Positions 8,879 through 16,181 of a DNA stretch of 64,000 bases are shown here, in pieces. Origin of the DNA: Clavibacter capsici (GTDB taxonomy: Bacteria; Actinomycetota; Actinomycetes; Actinomycetales; Microbacteriaceae); contig NZ_CP012573.1 of the NCBI RefSeq assembly GCF_001280205.1, forward strand, positions 310,001 through 374,000, given 5' to 3'. The notes under the pieces were generated by a model, which had not been told where the DNA came from, searched no databases, and saw nothing but the letters and a program-made list of their open reading frames with translations. The position numbers and the translations under genes are program-made. How positions within the stretch are numbered: position 1 is the stretch's first letter; each line of letters opens with the position of its first letter.

Positions 8879-9777
8879 GGGTACCCTCCGATCACGATCG
8901 CGACCATCAGGAGCACCCCGGCCAGCGTCCCCGCGATGTACGGGAACGCGACCGACAGGCGGTAGAGGCGGTGACCGGTCGCCGGCGTCGGGTCGCGCAG
9001 CAGGCGCACCACGAGGATCCCGGCGATCAGCAGGTCGACGGCCGCGACGGGCACGCTCACCACGGCGAACAGCGCCGCGGAGACGAGCCACCAGGCCCCG
9101 CTCCACAGGGCTGTCCCGCGCGGGCCGAGCCGCACCGCGGTGGTGGTGATGCCCGCGTCACGGTCCTCCTCGATGTCCTGCACCGCGTCGAACGCGTGCT
9201 TGGCCACGCTCCAGGCCATGAGGCCCAGGGCGGCGGGCCAGACCGGCGCCACCCCGAGGGCCGCCGGCACGATCACGAGGGGAAGCGCGTAGGCGGCGTT
9301 GCTCAGCGAGTCGAGGAAGGGCCGCGCCTTGAAGCGCAGCGGGGGCGCGGAGTAGAAGACGAACACGCCCGCGTAGAGCAGGATCGCCGCGTTCGCGAGC
9401 GGCGGCAGCACCAGCAGGAAGCACACGAGGAAGGGGACGTTGAGCGCGGCGACACCCCAGGCGATGAGCCGGACCTCCGACGGCCGGATCCGGGCGCCCT
9501 CGATGGAGCCCTTGCGGGGGTTGGCCGCGTCCGTGTCCTGGTCGTAGATGTCGTTGACGCCGTAGATGAGCAGGTTGAACGGCAGCGTGAGCCACAGGAT
9601 CAGCGGCAGGGCCCGCAGGTCGAACAGCGCGCCGGTGAGCCACACGGCCACGAGGCCGGACCCGATGGTGTTGATCCAGAGCACCGGGCGCGAGATGAGC
9701 ACGAGGCGGCGCACGGCCGCGCCGATCCCCGACGGCGCGGCCCCGGAGATCGTCTCGCTGCCATCCGTCACGACCAC
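8875..9777 (-). CDS. crtEb-like: UbiA-family prenyltransferase, lycopene elongase (CrtEb)-like
   Basis: Polytopic membrane protein of 300 residues with about eight to nine helices. Both Asp-rich metal/diphosphate motifs of UbiA enzymes are present: NDIYDQDTD at about residue 75 and DIEEDRDAG near residue 200. The pattern SRPVLWINT near the N-terminus, and NPRKGSIEGA after the first motif, closely resemble what I recall of the Corynebacterium glutamicum lycopene elongase CrtEb. Such enzymes add C5 units to lycopene to give C45/C50 carotenoids. The start codon is GTG, 7 bases after TACGGT, so a leaderless transcript is likely. It forms an operon with the downstream CrtI-like gene. Confidence 0.85.
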   Translation of the reverse strand: MVVTDGSETISGAAPSGIGAAVRRLVLISRPVLWINTIGSGLVAVWLTGALFDLRALPLILWLTLPFNLLIYGVNDIYDQDTDAANPRKGSIEGARIRPSEVRLIAWGVAALNVPFLVCFLLVLPPLANAAILLYAGVFVFYSAPPLRFKARPFLDSLSNAAYALPLVIVPAALGVAPVWPAALGLMAWSVAKHAFDAVQDIEEDRDAGITTTAVRLGPRGTALWSGAWWLVSAALFAVVSVPVAAVDLLIAGILVVRLLRDPTPATGHRLYRLSVAFPYIAGTLAGVLLMVAIVIGGYP

Positions 9778-9835
9778 GACCGTACGCGGTGGACGTGGGT
9801 GACGGCCTTACGGCTTCCGGGCCCAGACTGGGCGG

Positions 9836-11032
9836 ATGCGCCTCATGCTGCTCACCGCCGGCACCCGAGGCGATGTGGAGCCCTTCGCCGCCCTCGCGCG
9901 ACACGCCGCATCCCGCGGTCACGAGGTGCGGCTCGCCCTGCCCGACGACGGGGTCGCGCCCGAGGGCGTCGACTGCGTGCGCCTCGACCTGGACGTGCGG
10001 CGGGTGCTCACCCCGGCCGGCCGCAGCCCCTGGGCCATCGCGTACCACCTGCGCACGGAGGTGCGGCCCGCGATGCGGCGGACCATCGTCGCCGCGGTGC
10101 GGGAGACGGTCGCCTTCGACCCCGACCTGGTGGTGCACCACCCGCTGATCCTCAGCGCGCCCCTGGTGGCGGATGCGCTCGGCGTGCCCCGCGTGCTGGT
10201 GGAGTTCGCCCCGGTGGCCACCCCCAGCGCGCGCTTCCCCGCCGCCGGCGGTCCCACGGCCACCCGCGACCTCGGGGCGCGCAACCGGTCCACCTACGCG
10301 GTGCCGCGCGCCGTCGCGCGCCTCTTCGACGGCGACGTGAGGCGCGCCGCGGACGAGCTGCCGAGCGGTCGTCGTCCGGCCGTCCGTTCGCCGTCGGTCG
10401 CGACGCTCATGGCGGCCAGTCCCGCTCTGCTGCCGCGTCCCGACGACTGGCCGGAGCGGGTGCACCAGACGGGAGCCTGGTACGACGAGGCGCCCGCGGC
10501 GTCCCTTGACGGGGCCCTGGGCGACTTCCTGGCCGCAGGCCCCTACCTCGTCGCCTCGTTCGGATCCATGGCGAAGGGCGACGCGTCGGCCCGCGGGCGC
10601 GCGATCGTCACGGCCGCCCGCGTCCACGGCCTGCGCGTGCTGGTCCTCACCGGGTGGGGCGGGCTCGCGCTGCCGGCGGAGTGCCGCGGCCCCGACGTGC
10701 TCGCGGTGCGGTCGGCGCCGTTCGACCAGGTGCTGCCGGGCGCGGCGCTCGCCGTGCACCACGGCGGGGCGGGGACCTCGCACGCCGTCGCCCGGGCGGG
10801 CGTGCCCGCGGTCGTCGTGCCCTTCATGGCGGACCAGCCGTTCTGGGCCGCCCAGCTGCACCGGCAGGGCATGGCCGCCGCCCCGATCCCGCTGCGCCGG
10901 CTGTCGGCGGACTCCCTCGTTCCCGCGATGGGCGACGCCCTCTCCCGCGGGGAGCGGGCGGCCGAGGTGGGCGGGCTCATGCGGCGGGAGCGCGGGGTGC
11001 GGCAGGCGGTCGACGTGCTCGAGTCCCTCTGA
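9836..11032 (+). CDS. GT1-family (UGT-like) glycosyltransferase
   Basis: Glycosyltransferase of 398 residues with a GT-B fold. The N-terminal acceptor domain begins RLMLLTAGTRGDVEPFAALA, as in sterol/macrolide glycosyltransferases. The C-terminal nucleotide-sugar domain carries HHGGAGTSHAVARAGVP and PFMADQPFWA, the GT1 donor-binding signature. It starts 6 bases after CAGACT and only 58 bases from the divergent CrtEb-like gene, so the two promoters are adjacent. That suggests, without proving, that the acceptor is a hydroxylated carotenoid end group. Other lipid or natural-product acceptors remain possible. Confidence 0.87.
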   Translation: MRLMLLTAGTRGDVEPFAALARHAASRGHEVRLALPDDGVAPEGVDCVRLDLDVRRVLTPAGRSPWAIAYHLRTEVRPAMRRTIVAAVRETVAFDPDLVVHHPLILSAPLVADALGVPRVLVEFAPVATPSARFPAAGGPTATRDLGARNRSTYAVPRAVARLFDGDVRRAADELPSGRRPAVRSPSVATLMAASPALLPRPDDWPERVHQTGAWYDEAPAASLDGALGDFLAAGPYLVASFGSMAKGDASARGRAIVTAARVHGLRVLVLTGWGGLALPAECRGPDVLAVRSAPFDQVLPGAALAVHHGGAGTSHAVARAGVPAVVVPFMADQPFWAAQLHRQGMAAAPIPLRRLSADSLVPAMGDALSRGERAAEVGGLMRRERGVRQAVDVLESL

Positions 11033-11072
11033 GGCGCGTCCGGCCGCCGGCCCGCGTCCGCCTGGTCGGCCG

Positions 11073-11786
11073 TCAGCCGAGGATCGCGCGCATCCTCTCG
11101 TAGAACGCGGCGGGGTCGCCGGCGAGCGAGTCCTTCACCATGCGGCTCCAGTCGTCGACGACCACCTCGACGGATCCCGCGGCCACGCCGTCGAGCGCCG
11201 CGCGGGTCACGTCCCGCGGGGCCACCATCGGGCCCTCGTAGCCGGCCATGATGTCGGTGTCCGCCGCGCCGAGGTGCACGCCCTGCACGAGGGTGCCCTG
11301 CCCGGCGAGCTCCAGGCGCACCGCGTTCGTCATGTTCCACTCGGCCGCCTTCGCCGCCGCGTAGCCGCCCGCGCCGGAGGTCGAGAACCACGACAGCGCC
11401 GACAGGATGTTGACGATCCCGCCCCCGCCGTTCGCGGCGAGCACGGGCGCGAACGCGCGGATCACGCCGAGCGTCCCGTAGAAGTGCGTGTCCATCTCGC
11501 GGCGGATCTCCGCCATGTCGCCCGTGACGAGAGCGGCGCCCGTCGCGATGCCCGCGTTGTTGATGACGAGCGTCACGTCCGACGCGGCCTCCGCGGCGGC
11601 GGCCACGGAGTCGGGATCCGTGAGGTCGAGGCGCAGCACCTCGACGCCGTCGACGTCGATCGCCTCGGGGCGGCGGGCGGTCGCGTAGACCTTGCGGGCG
11701 CCGCGCGCGAGCAGCTCCTCGACGAAGGCGCGGCCGATGCCGCGGTTGGCGCCGGTGACGAGGGCGACCTGATCCTGGATGTCCAT
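11073..11786 (-). CDS. SDR-family oxidoreductase under MerR control
   Basis: Short-chain dehydrogenase of 237 residues with TGANRGIG, NNAG (INNAGIA) and an active-site segment SALSWFSTSGAGGYAAAKAAEW. Its shape fits the SDR group that includes many MerR- or TetR-controlled quinone/aldehyde reductases. It diverges from a MerR gene, and its upstream region holds a promoter with a 20-bp spacer centred on a palindrome, the layout that MerR proteins activate by DNA distortion. Substrate unknown. Confidence 0.9.
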   Translation of the reverse strand: MDIQDQVALVTGANRGIGRAFVEELLARGARKVYATARRPEAIDVDGVEVLRLDLTDPDSVAAAAEAASDVTLVINNAGIATGAALVTGDMAEIRREMDTHFYGTLGVIRAFAPVLAANGGGGIVNILSALSWFSTSGAGGYAAAKAAEWNMTNAVRLELAGQGTLVQGVHLGAADTDIMAGYEGPMVAPRDVTRAALDGVAAGSVEVVVDDWSRMVKDSLAGDPAAFYERMRAILG

Positions 11787-11837
11787 GCGTGCTCTTCCTC
11801 CTGCCGCCCGCGTCGTTCGCGGGATGCGGCACGGCTT

Positions 11838-11869
11838 ACGCTAAGAGTTGACGTCGACGTGAAGGGCAA
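11838..11869 (-). promoter_or_regulatory. MerR-type promoter/operator for the SDR gene
   Basis: On the minus strand TTGCCC (11864-11869) and TAGCGT (11838-11843) are separated by 20 bp. The spacer contains the perfect palindrome ACGTCGACGT (11851-11860), extended as TTnACGTCGACGTnAA. An overlong spacer occupied by an inverted repeat is the hallmark of MerR-activated promoters. The adjacent divergent MerR gene is the obvious regulator. Confidence 0.6.
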
Positions 11870-11917
11870 GCCCGCCCGACGGATCGACGGGATCACCACT
11901 CGAGGGAAGAGGGCGGC

Positions 11918-12337
11918 ATGCTGCGGATCGGCGACGTGGCGGGACGCGCGGGCGTGAGCACCCGGGCGCTCCGGTACTACGAGGAGCAGGGCCTCCTGCC
12001 CGCCGAGCGCACCGCCAGCGGCCAGCGCGTCTACCCGGAGGCCGCGGTCGAGCGGGTGCAGCTCATCCAGCAGCTGTTCGCGGCGGGACTGCCGAGCCGC
12101 ACGATCCGCCAGCTGCTCCCGAGCGTCGACAGCGGCGTCGCGGCGCCCGAGTCCCTCGCGCTCCTGCGCTCCGAGCGCGACCGGATCACCGCGGCCATCG
12201 CCGAGCTCGAGCGCGCCCGCGAGGAGCTCACCCGCGTCATCGACATCTGCCTCCACCCGACGCCGGAGTACTGCCCGGCGCTCCGCGAGGGCGGGGCGGC
12301 GTACGCCGGTGCGCGCGAGGAGGCCGTCGCGGCCTGA
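11918..12337 (+). CDS. MerR-family transcriptional regulator
   Basis: One-component regulator of 139 residues. The N-terminal winged helix is typical (MLRIGDVAGRAGVSTRALRY, then YEEQGLLPAERTASGQRVY). A dimerisation helix follows at about residues 75-115, and the short C-terminus holds two Cys in CLHPTPEYC. Two nearby Cys can serve as a redox or metal sensor in this family, but the spacing is not a known metal signature. The gene diverges from an SDR whose promoter has MerR-type geometry. The ligand is likely an electrophile or oxidant, which is inference. Confidence 0.92.
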   Translation: MLRIGDVAGRAGVSTRALRYYEEQGLLPAERTASGQRVYPEAAVERVQLIQQLFAAGLPSRTIRQLLPSVDSGVAAPESLALLRSERDRITAAIAELERAREELTRVIDICLHPTPEYCPALREGGAAYAGAREEAVAA

Positions 12338-12364
12338 GCCGGTCCCGGCGATGCGACAGGGGCC

Positions 12365-12727
12365 CTACGGCCGCTCGTCCACCACGCCCACGAACCGGCT
12401 GCCGATCCCGTCGACCTCGCGGCGGGCGAGGCCGAGCGCGGGCTCGGGCAGCTCGTCGGGGGAGTGCCGCTCGCAGGAGAGGTAGCTGAACTCCGGCCAC
12501 CACTTCTTCGGGCGCACGGCCTCGGTGAAGCCGCAGACCTCGCACGTCAGCTGCACCCAGACGGGCCGCTTGCCGGTGGAGTTGGCGCGGGACTGCGCGA
12601 GCCAGGCGGGCGGATCCTGGTCCATCGCGGCGATCTCGGACTCCGGGACGCGCCCCGGGATGCCGTGGCGCGTGGCCATCTCCAGCGGGATGCCCAGCCG
12701 CAGCGCGGCTTCTCGTCTCGTGATCAT
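12365..12727 (-). CDS. Conserved hypothetical protein, 120 aa
   Basis: I do not recognise the family. The N-terminal 35 residues look like a small helix-turn-helix (TRREAALRLGIPLEMATRHG, then IPGRVPESEIAAM). The middle carries CEVCGF and a later CERH, which together could form a zinc site (CxxC...CxxH). The start ATG lies 8 bases after TACCCT, so the mRNA may be leaderless. It lies between the MerR unit and ohrR and shows no link to either. Confidence 0.7.
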   Translation of the reverse strand: MITRREAALRLGIPLEMATRHGIPGRVPESEIAAMDQDPPAWLAQSRANSTGKRPVWVQLTCEVCGFTEAVRPKKWWPEFSYLSCERHSPDELPEPALGLARREVDGIGSRFVGVVDERP

Positions 12728-12773
12728 GTCGGTCCAGGGTACGCGGGCGGTGCTCGTCGGCTGAGCATCGGCC

Positions 12774-12810
12774 GAACTGGATTGCGCACAATCTAGTTCC
12801 GTGGCAGGGT
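12774..12810 (+). promoter_or_regulatory. OhrR operator and ohrR-ohr promoter
   Basis: A 26-bp near-perfect palindrome (12774-12799) has the core ATTGCGCACAAT flanked by GAACTgG and CtAGTTC arms. It overlaps a promoter with -35 TTGCGC (12782-12787), a 17-bp spacer and -10 CAGGGT (12805-12810). Transcription would begin at about the ohrR ATG, giving a leaderless mRNA. ATTGnnnnCAAT cores are typical for OhrR. A dimer bound here would cover the -35 box, giving autorepression relieved by organic hydroperoxides. Confidence 0.8.
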
Positions 12811-12816
12811 CGAGCC

Positions 12817-13347
12817 ATGACCGACCGCGAGACCTGCGCCCCCGCCGACGAGACCGCGCCGCCCGCGCGCATCGCCGACGAGCTCGTCTGCTTCTCGCTC
12901 TACACGGCGTCGCGATCCACGACCCAGGCGTACCGCGCGCTCCTCGCGCCGTGGGGCCTCACCTACCCGCAGTACCTCGTGCTGGTGCTGCTCTGGTCGG
13001 GCGACGACCGCACCGTCACCGAGCTCGGGCAGCAGCTCGACCTCGACTCGGGCACCTTGTCGCCGCTGCTCGCGCGGATGGAGGACGCCGGCTTCATCGC
13101 CCGTCGCCGGATCTCCGCCGACCAGCGCGTCGTCACCGTGTCGCTCGCCGAGCGCGGGCGCACCGTGCGGACCGAGCTCGCGCACGTGCCCGCGGCGATC
13201 ATCCGCGGCATGGGCCTCGACCTCGAGCGCGCCCGCCAGCTCCTCGCCACCCTGCACCTGCTGACCGCGGGCATGCAGGAGACGACGACCGAGGCGCTCG
13301 CGCACCCGGCGACGCGGCCGGCCGAGGCATCCGCCCGCACCCCCTGA
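12817..13347 (+). CDS. ohrR: OhrR, MarR-family organic hydroperoxide sensor
   Basis: MarR-family repressor of 176 residues. The sensing Cys is Cys25 in ELVCFSLYT, the position and context of the reactive Cys of OhrR (CFxLY). The winged helix follows (LTYPQYLVLVLLW, then TVTELGQQLDLDSGTLSPLL, then RMEDAGFIARRR). The C-terminal tail is longer than usual and Pro/Thr-rich. It is the first gene of an operon with ohr and has its own operator. Oxidation of Cys25 by organic peroxides would release DNA. Confidence 0.95.
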   Translation: MTDRETCAPADETAPPARIADELVCFSLYTASRSTTQAYRALLAPWGLTYPQYLVLVLLWSGDDRTVTELGQQLDLDSGTLSPLLARMEDAGFIARRRISADQRVVTVSLAERGRTVRTELAHVPAAIIRGMGLDLERARQLLATLHLLTAGMQETTTEALAHPATRPAEASARTP

Positions 13348-13406
13348 TCCGCACCACCCACCATGAACCCGGCCGCCCCGAGCGGCCACGAACGGAAGGA
13401 ATCGAC

Positions 13407-13829
13407 ATGGATGCCCTCTACACCGCGGAGGCCCTCGCCACGGGAGCCGGCCGCGACGGCCGCGTCGCCGTCAGCGACAGCGACCTCGCGCTCGACCTCT
13501 CCATCCCCAAGGCCATGGGCGGATCCGGCGAGGGCGCGAACCCCGAGCAGCTCTTCGCCGCCGGCTACGCCGCGTGCTTCCACTCCGCGCTGCAGGGCGT
13601 CGCCCGCGCGCGCAAGGTGAAGATCGCCGACTCGAGCGTGGGCAGCCGCGTGAGCATCGGATCCAACGGCCAGGGCGGCTACCAGCTCGCCGTGCACCTC
13701 GAGGTCGTCATCCCCGGGGTCGAGCACGACCTCGCGCAGGAGCTCGCCGACCAGGCGCACCAGGTCTGCCCGTACTCGAACGCGACCCGCGGCAACATCG
13801 AGGTCGTCGTCACGGTCTCGGACGACTGA
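13407..13829 (+). CDS. ohr: Organic hydroperoxide resistance protein Ohr
   Basis: Thiol peroxidase of the Ohr/OsmC family, 140 residues, the standard length. The catalytic pair is Cys57 (GYAACFHSAL) and Cys121 (HQVCPYSNATRGN). Ohr reduces fatty acid and other organic hydroperoxides using lipoylated protein electrons in the cytosol. It follows ohrR by 59 bases that contain no second operator, so it is expressed from the ohrR promoter. An AAGGA ribosome-binding site lies 8 bases upstream. Its stop overlaps the next start (TGATG). Confidence 0.96.
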   Translation: MDALYTAEALATGAGRDGRVAVSDSDLALDLSIPKAMGGSGEGANPEQLFAAGYAACFHSALQGVARARKVKIADSSVGSRVSIGSNGQGGYQLAVHLEVVIPGVEHDLAQELADQAHQVCPYSNATRGNIEVVVTVSDD

Positions 13830-14236
13830 TGGCCGGCATCGCCCGCACGTCCTTCCCGCGCACGGCCGCCCGCGTGGTGCTCGGCTCGTTCCTCGCCTTC
13901 GCCGGCGTCACGCACCTCACGGTCGCGCGCGAGGAGTTCCGCGCGCAGGTCCCGAAGTCGCTGCCGGTGCCCGAGGACGTGACCGTCGTCGGATCCGGCA
14001 TCGTGGAGATCACGCTCGGCTCGGCCCTGCTGTTCGCGCGCTCGCGCCGCGGCCTCGCGGGCTGGGCGGCCGCCGCGTTCTTCACGGCGATCTTCCCGGG
14101 CAACATCGCGCAGTACGTGCACAAGCGCGACGGCTTCGGCCTCGACACCGACGGCAAGCGCCTCGGCCGCCTGTTCTTCCAGCCGGTGCTGATCGCGGTC
14201 GCGCTGTGGTCGACGGGGGCGCTCAGGAAGCGCTGA
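13829..14236 (+). CDS. DoxX-like small membrane protein
   Basis: Membrane protein of 135 residues with about four hydrophobic segments. HLTVAREEF and the PGNIAQYVHKRDGFGLDTD loop are typical of the DoxX/DoxD-like (MauE-type) quinone-associated family found beside peroxide-stress genes. Start and ohr stop share one base, so translation is coupled and the protein belongs to the OhrR regulon. A role in membrane thiol or quinone redox balance is inference. Confidence 0.8.
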   Translation: MAGIARTSFPRTAARVVLGSFLAFAGVTHLTVAREEFRAQVPKSLPVPEDVTVVGSGIVEITLGSALLFARSRRGLAGWAAAAFFTAIFPGNIAQYVHKRDGFGLDTDGKRLGRLFFQPVLIAVALWSTGALRKR

Positions 14237-14256
14237 TCCCGCTCCTCGCGTGCGAC

Positions 14257-14293
14257 GACGGCCACCGGATCCCGAACGGGACCGGTGGCCGTC
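14257..14293 (+). terminator. Hairpin terminator after the ohr operon
   Basis: A perfect 12-bp stem (GACGGCCACCGG with CCGGTGGCCGTC) is extended by an inner TCCCG/CGGGA stem. It lies 21 bases after the DoxX-like gene and would end the ohrR-ohr-doxX transcript. Confidence 0.7.
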
Positions 14294-14332
14294 GCTCGTG
14301 ACGGGGCCGCCGTCCCCTGCCAGGCTGTCGGC

Positions 14333-14545
14333 ATGGCGGATGACCGGGACGAGGGCCTGGCCTCGGCGATCATGCGCGACCAGTACCTCTACCTCGTGAT
14401 CACGGGGGTCGTCGCGATCGTCTACGGCACCCTGCATCCGGAGCAGCGCGTGCTCGGCTACGTCGCCGGCGGGCTGTTCATCGTGGTCGGCGGGATCCTG
14501 CTCCGCTGGTCGCTGCGGCGGAAGCGGGAGCGCGGCGGCCGGTAG
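14333..14545 (+). CDS. Small membrane protein, 70 aa
   Basis: A short acidic N-terminus is followed by two membrane helices (YLYLVITGVVAIVYGTL and YVAGGLFIVVGGILLRW) and a basic cytoplasmic tail. The ATG lies 6 bases after CAGGCT, so the gene has its own leaderless promoter despite sitting just after a terminator. No family is recognised. Confidence 0.65.
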   Translation: MADDRDEGLASAIMRDQYLYLVITGVVAIVYGTLHPEQRVLGYVAGGLFIVVGGILLRWSLRRKRERGGR

Positions 14546-14635
14546 ACGGGACCGGTGGTCGCGGGCCTTGACCGGGCTCGCTGCGCACGGGACGCTGATC
14601 GCATCGACGCCGACCGTCTCGAAGGGGAGACCGCC

Positions 14636-15040
14636 ATGCCCATGATCTTCGTCAACCTGCCCGTCACCGACCTGCCCCGCGCCATCGCGTTCTACGAGGC
14701 CGTCGGCTGCACCGTGAACCCCGACTTCACCGACGAGAACGCCGCCTGCCTCGTGGTCGAGGCCGACCGCAGCGCCTTCATGCTGCTCACGCGCGACTTC
14801 TTCCAGTCGTTCCTCGACGAGCCGGTGGGGGATCCGTCGTCGAGCGCCGCGGCGATCACCGCGGTCATGCTCGACAGCCGCGCCGACGTCGACGCGCGCG
14901 CGGGCGCGGGCCTCGACGCGGGCGGATCCGAGCCCCGGCCCGCCGTCGACCTCGGCTTCATGTACCAGCGGCAGCTGCGCGACCCCGACGGCAACGTGAT
15001 CGAGCTGGGGCACATGGAGCCGATCCCGCCGGCCGCCTGA
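14636..15040 (+). CDS. VOC-family (glyoxalase/bleomycin-resistance fold) protein
   Basis: A 134-residue protein with paired beta-alpha-beta-beta-beta modules. It begins with MIFVNLPVTDLPRAIAFYEA and ends with the family hallmark DPDGNVIELG. It resembles the PhnB/YdeM-like VOC proteins without an assigned substrate. A GGGGAGA ribosome-binding site precedes the ATG. It is convergent with the epoxide hydrolase gene, with 10 bases between stops. Confidence 0.85.
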   Translation: MPMIFVNLPVTDLPRAIAFYEAVGCTVNPDFTDENAACLVVEADRSAFMLLTRDFFQSFLDEPVGDPSSSAAAITAVMLDSRADVDARAGAGLDAGGSEPRPAVDLGFMYQRQLRDPDGNVIELGHMEPIPPAA

Positions 15041-15050
15041 TCGCCCGCCG

Positions 15051-16181
15051 TTACCGCAGCATCCGCAGGAACGCGCGGATGTCGTCGGCGAGCAGATCCG
15101 GCTCCTCGTGCGGGGCGAAGTGCCCGCCGCGCGGCATGGTCGTGTAACTGGCGACGTCGTAGGTGCGCTCGGCCCAGCTCCGCGGCGGGTGCACCAGGTC
15201 GTGCGGGAAGACGGCGACCGCGGTCGGCACCCGCACGCGCGACACCGGCGCGGTGCGTCCCGAGCCGTGCGCGAAGTACGGGCGGAGCGAGGTGCCGATG
15301 GATCCGGTGAACCAGTAGAGCGACGCCAGCGTCAGCAGGTGGTCGTCGCTGAAGACGCGGGAGACGTCGCCGCCGCAGTCGCTCCACGCGCGGTGCTTCT
15401 CGAGGATCCACGACAGCAGCCCGACGGGCGAGTCCTGCAGCGCGGGCGCGAGCGTCAGCGGACGCGTCCGCTGCTGGTGCTCGTAGCCGCCCTCGGCCGC
15501 CTCCCACGCGCGCACCTCGTCCAGGTGGGCGCGCTCCTCCTCCGTGAGCGTCGCCTCGTCGAGGTCCCGGGGCGCCTGCACCGCCATCAGGTGGATCCCC
15601 GCCACCGCCTCCGGGTGCGCCTCCGCCAGCCGCGACGTGATCCCCGCCCCGAGGTCGCCGCCGTGCGCCGCGTACCGCGCGAAGCCCAGCTCCTCGGCCA
15701 TCAGCCGGTGCCAGAGCTCGTGCGTCCGCTGGTCGATCCGCGGCCGCGGCGGCGGCGGCGAGAACGGGAAGCCCGGCAGGGCGGGGACGATCACGGTGAC
15801 CGCGTCGTCCGCGTCGCCGCCGTGCCGCGACGGCCGGGACAGCCGCTCCGCGAGCGGCACCAGCTCGAGCGCGGAGCTCGGCCAGCCGTTGGTGAGGATC
15901 ACCGGCAGCCCGCCCGGCAGCTCCGCGTCGAAGCGGAGGTAGGAGACCGGGGTGCCGTCGAGGTCGGCGCTCGCCCACGGCAGCGCCCGGATCTCCCGCT
16001 CGCGCGCCCGCCAGTCGAACCCGTCCGCCCACACCCCGGCGAGGCGGCGCAGCAGGGCCTGGTCGGTGCCGGCCTCCCAGGGTTCGACCGGCCACGGCGT
16101 GATCCAGCGGGTGCGGCGGATCCGGTCGCGCAGGTCGTCGAGGTCGGCGTCGGCGACGTCGAGGGGGAGCGGGTGGGTCAC
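15051..16181 (-). CDS. Epoxide hydrolase (EHN-domain alpha/beta hydrolase)
   Basis: A 376-residue protein with the N-terminal EHN domain typical of microsomal-type epoxide hydrolases (LDDLRDRIRRTRW and WADGFDWRARE). The alpha/beta domain follows with the HGWP-like NGWPSS, nucleophile Asp in AAHGGDLGAG, and the late catalytic His in PRGGHFAPHEEP. The start is a GTG that overlaps the stop of the upstream MerR gene by 4 bases (GTGA), so the two form one coupled unit. It probably opens reactive epoxides to diols. Confidence 0.9.
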   Translation of the reverse strand: MTHPLPLDVADADLDDLRDRIRRTRWITPWPVEPWEAGTDQALLRRLAGVWADGFDWRAREREIRALPWASADLDGTPVSYLRFDAELPGGLPVILTNGWPSSALELVPLAERLSRPSRHGGDADDAVTVIVPALPGFPFSPPPPRPRIDQRTHELWHRLMAEELGFARYAAHGGDLGAGITSRLAEAHPEAVAGIHLMAVQAPRDLDEATLTEEERAHLDEVRAWEAAEGGYEHQQRTRPLTLAPALQDSPVGLLSWILEKHRAWSDCGGDVSRVFSDDHLLTLASLYWFTGSIGTSLRPYFAHGSGRTAPVSRVRVPTAVAVFPHDLVHPPRSWAERTYDVASYTTMPRGGHFAPHEEPDLLADDIRAFLRMLR

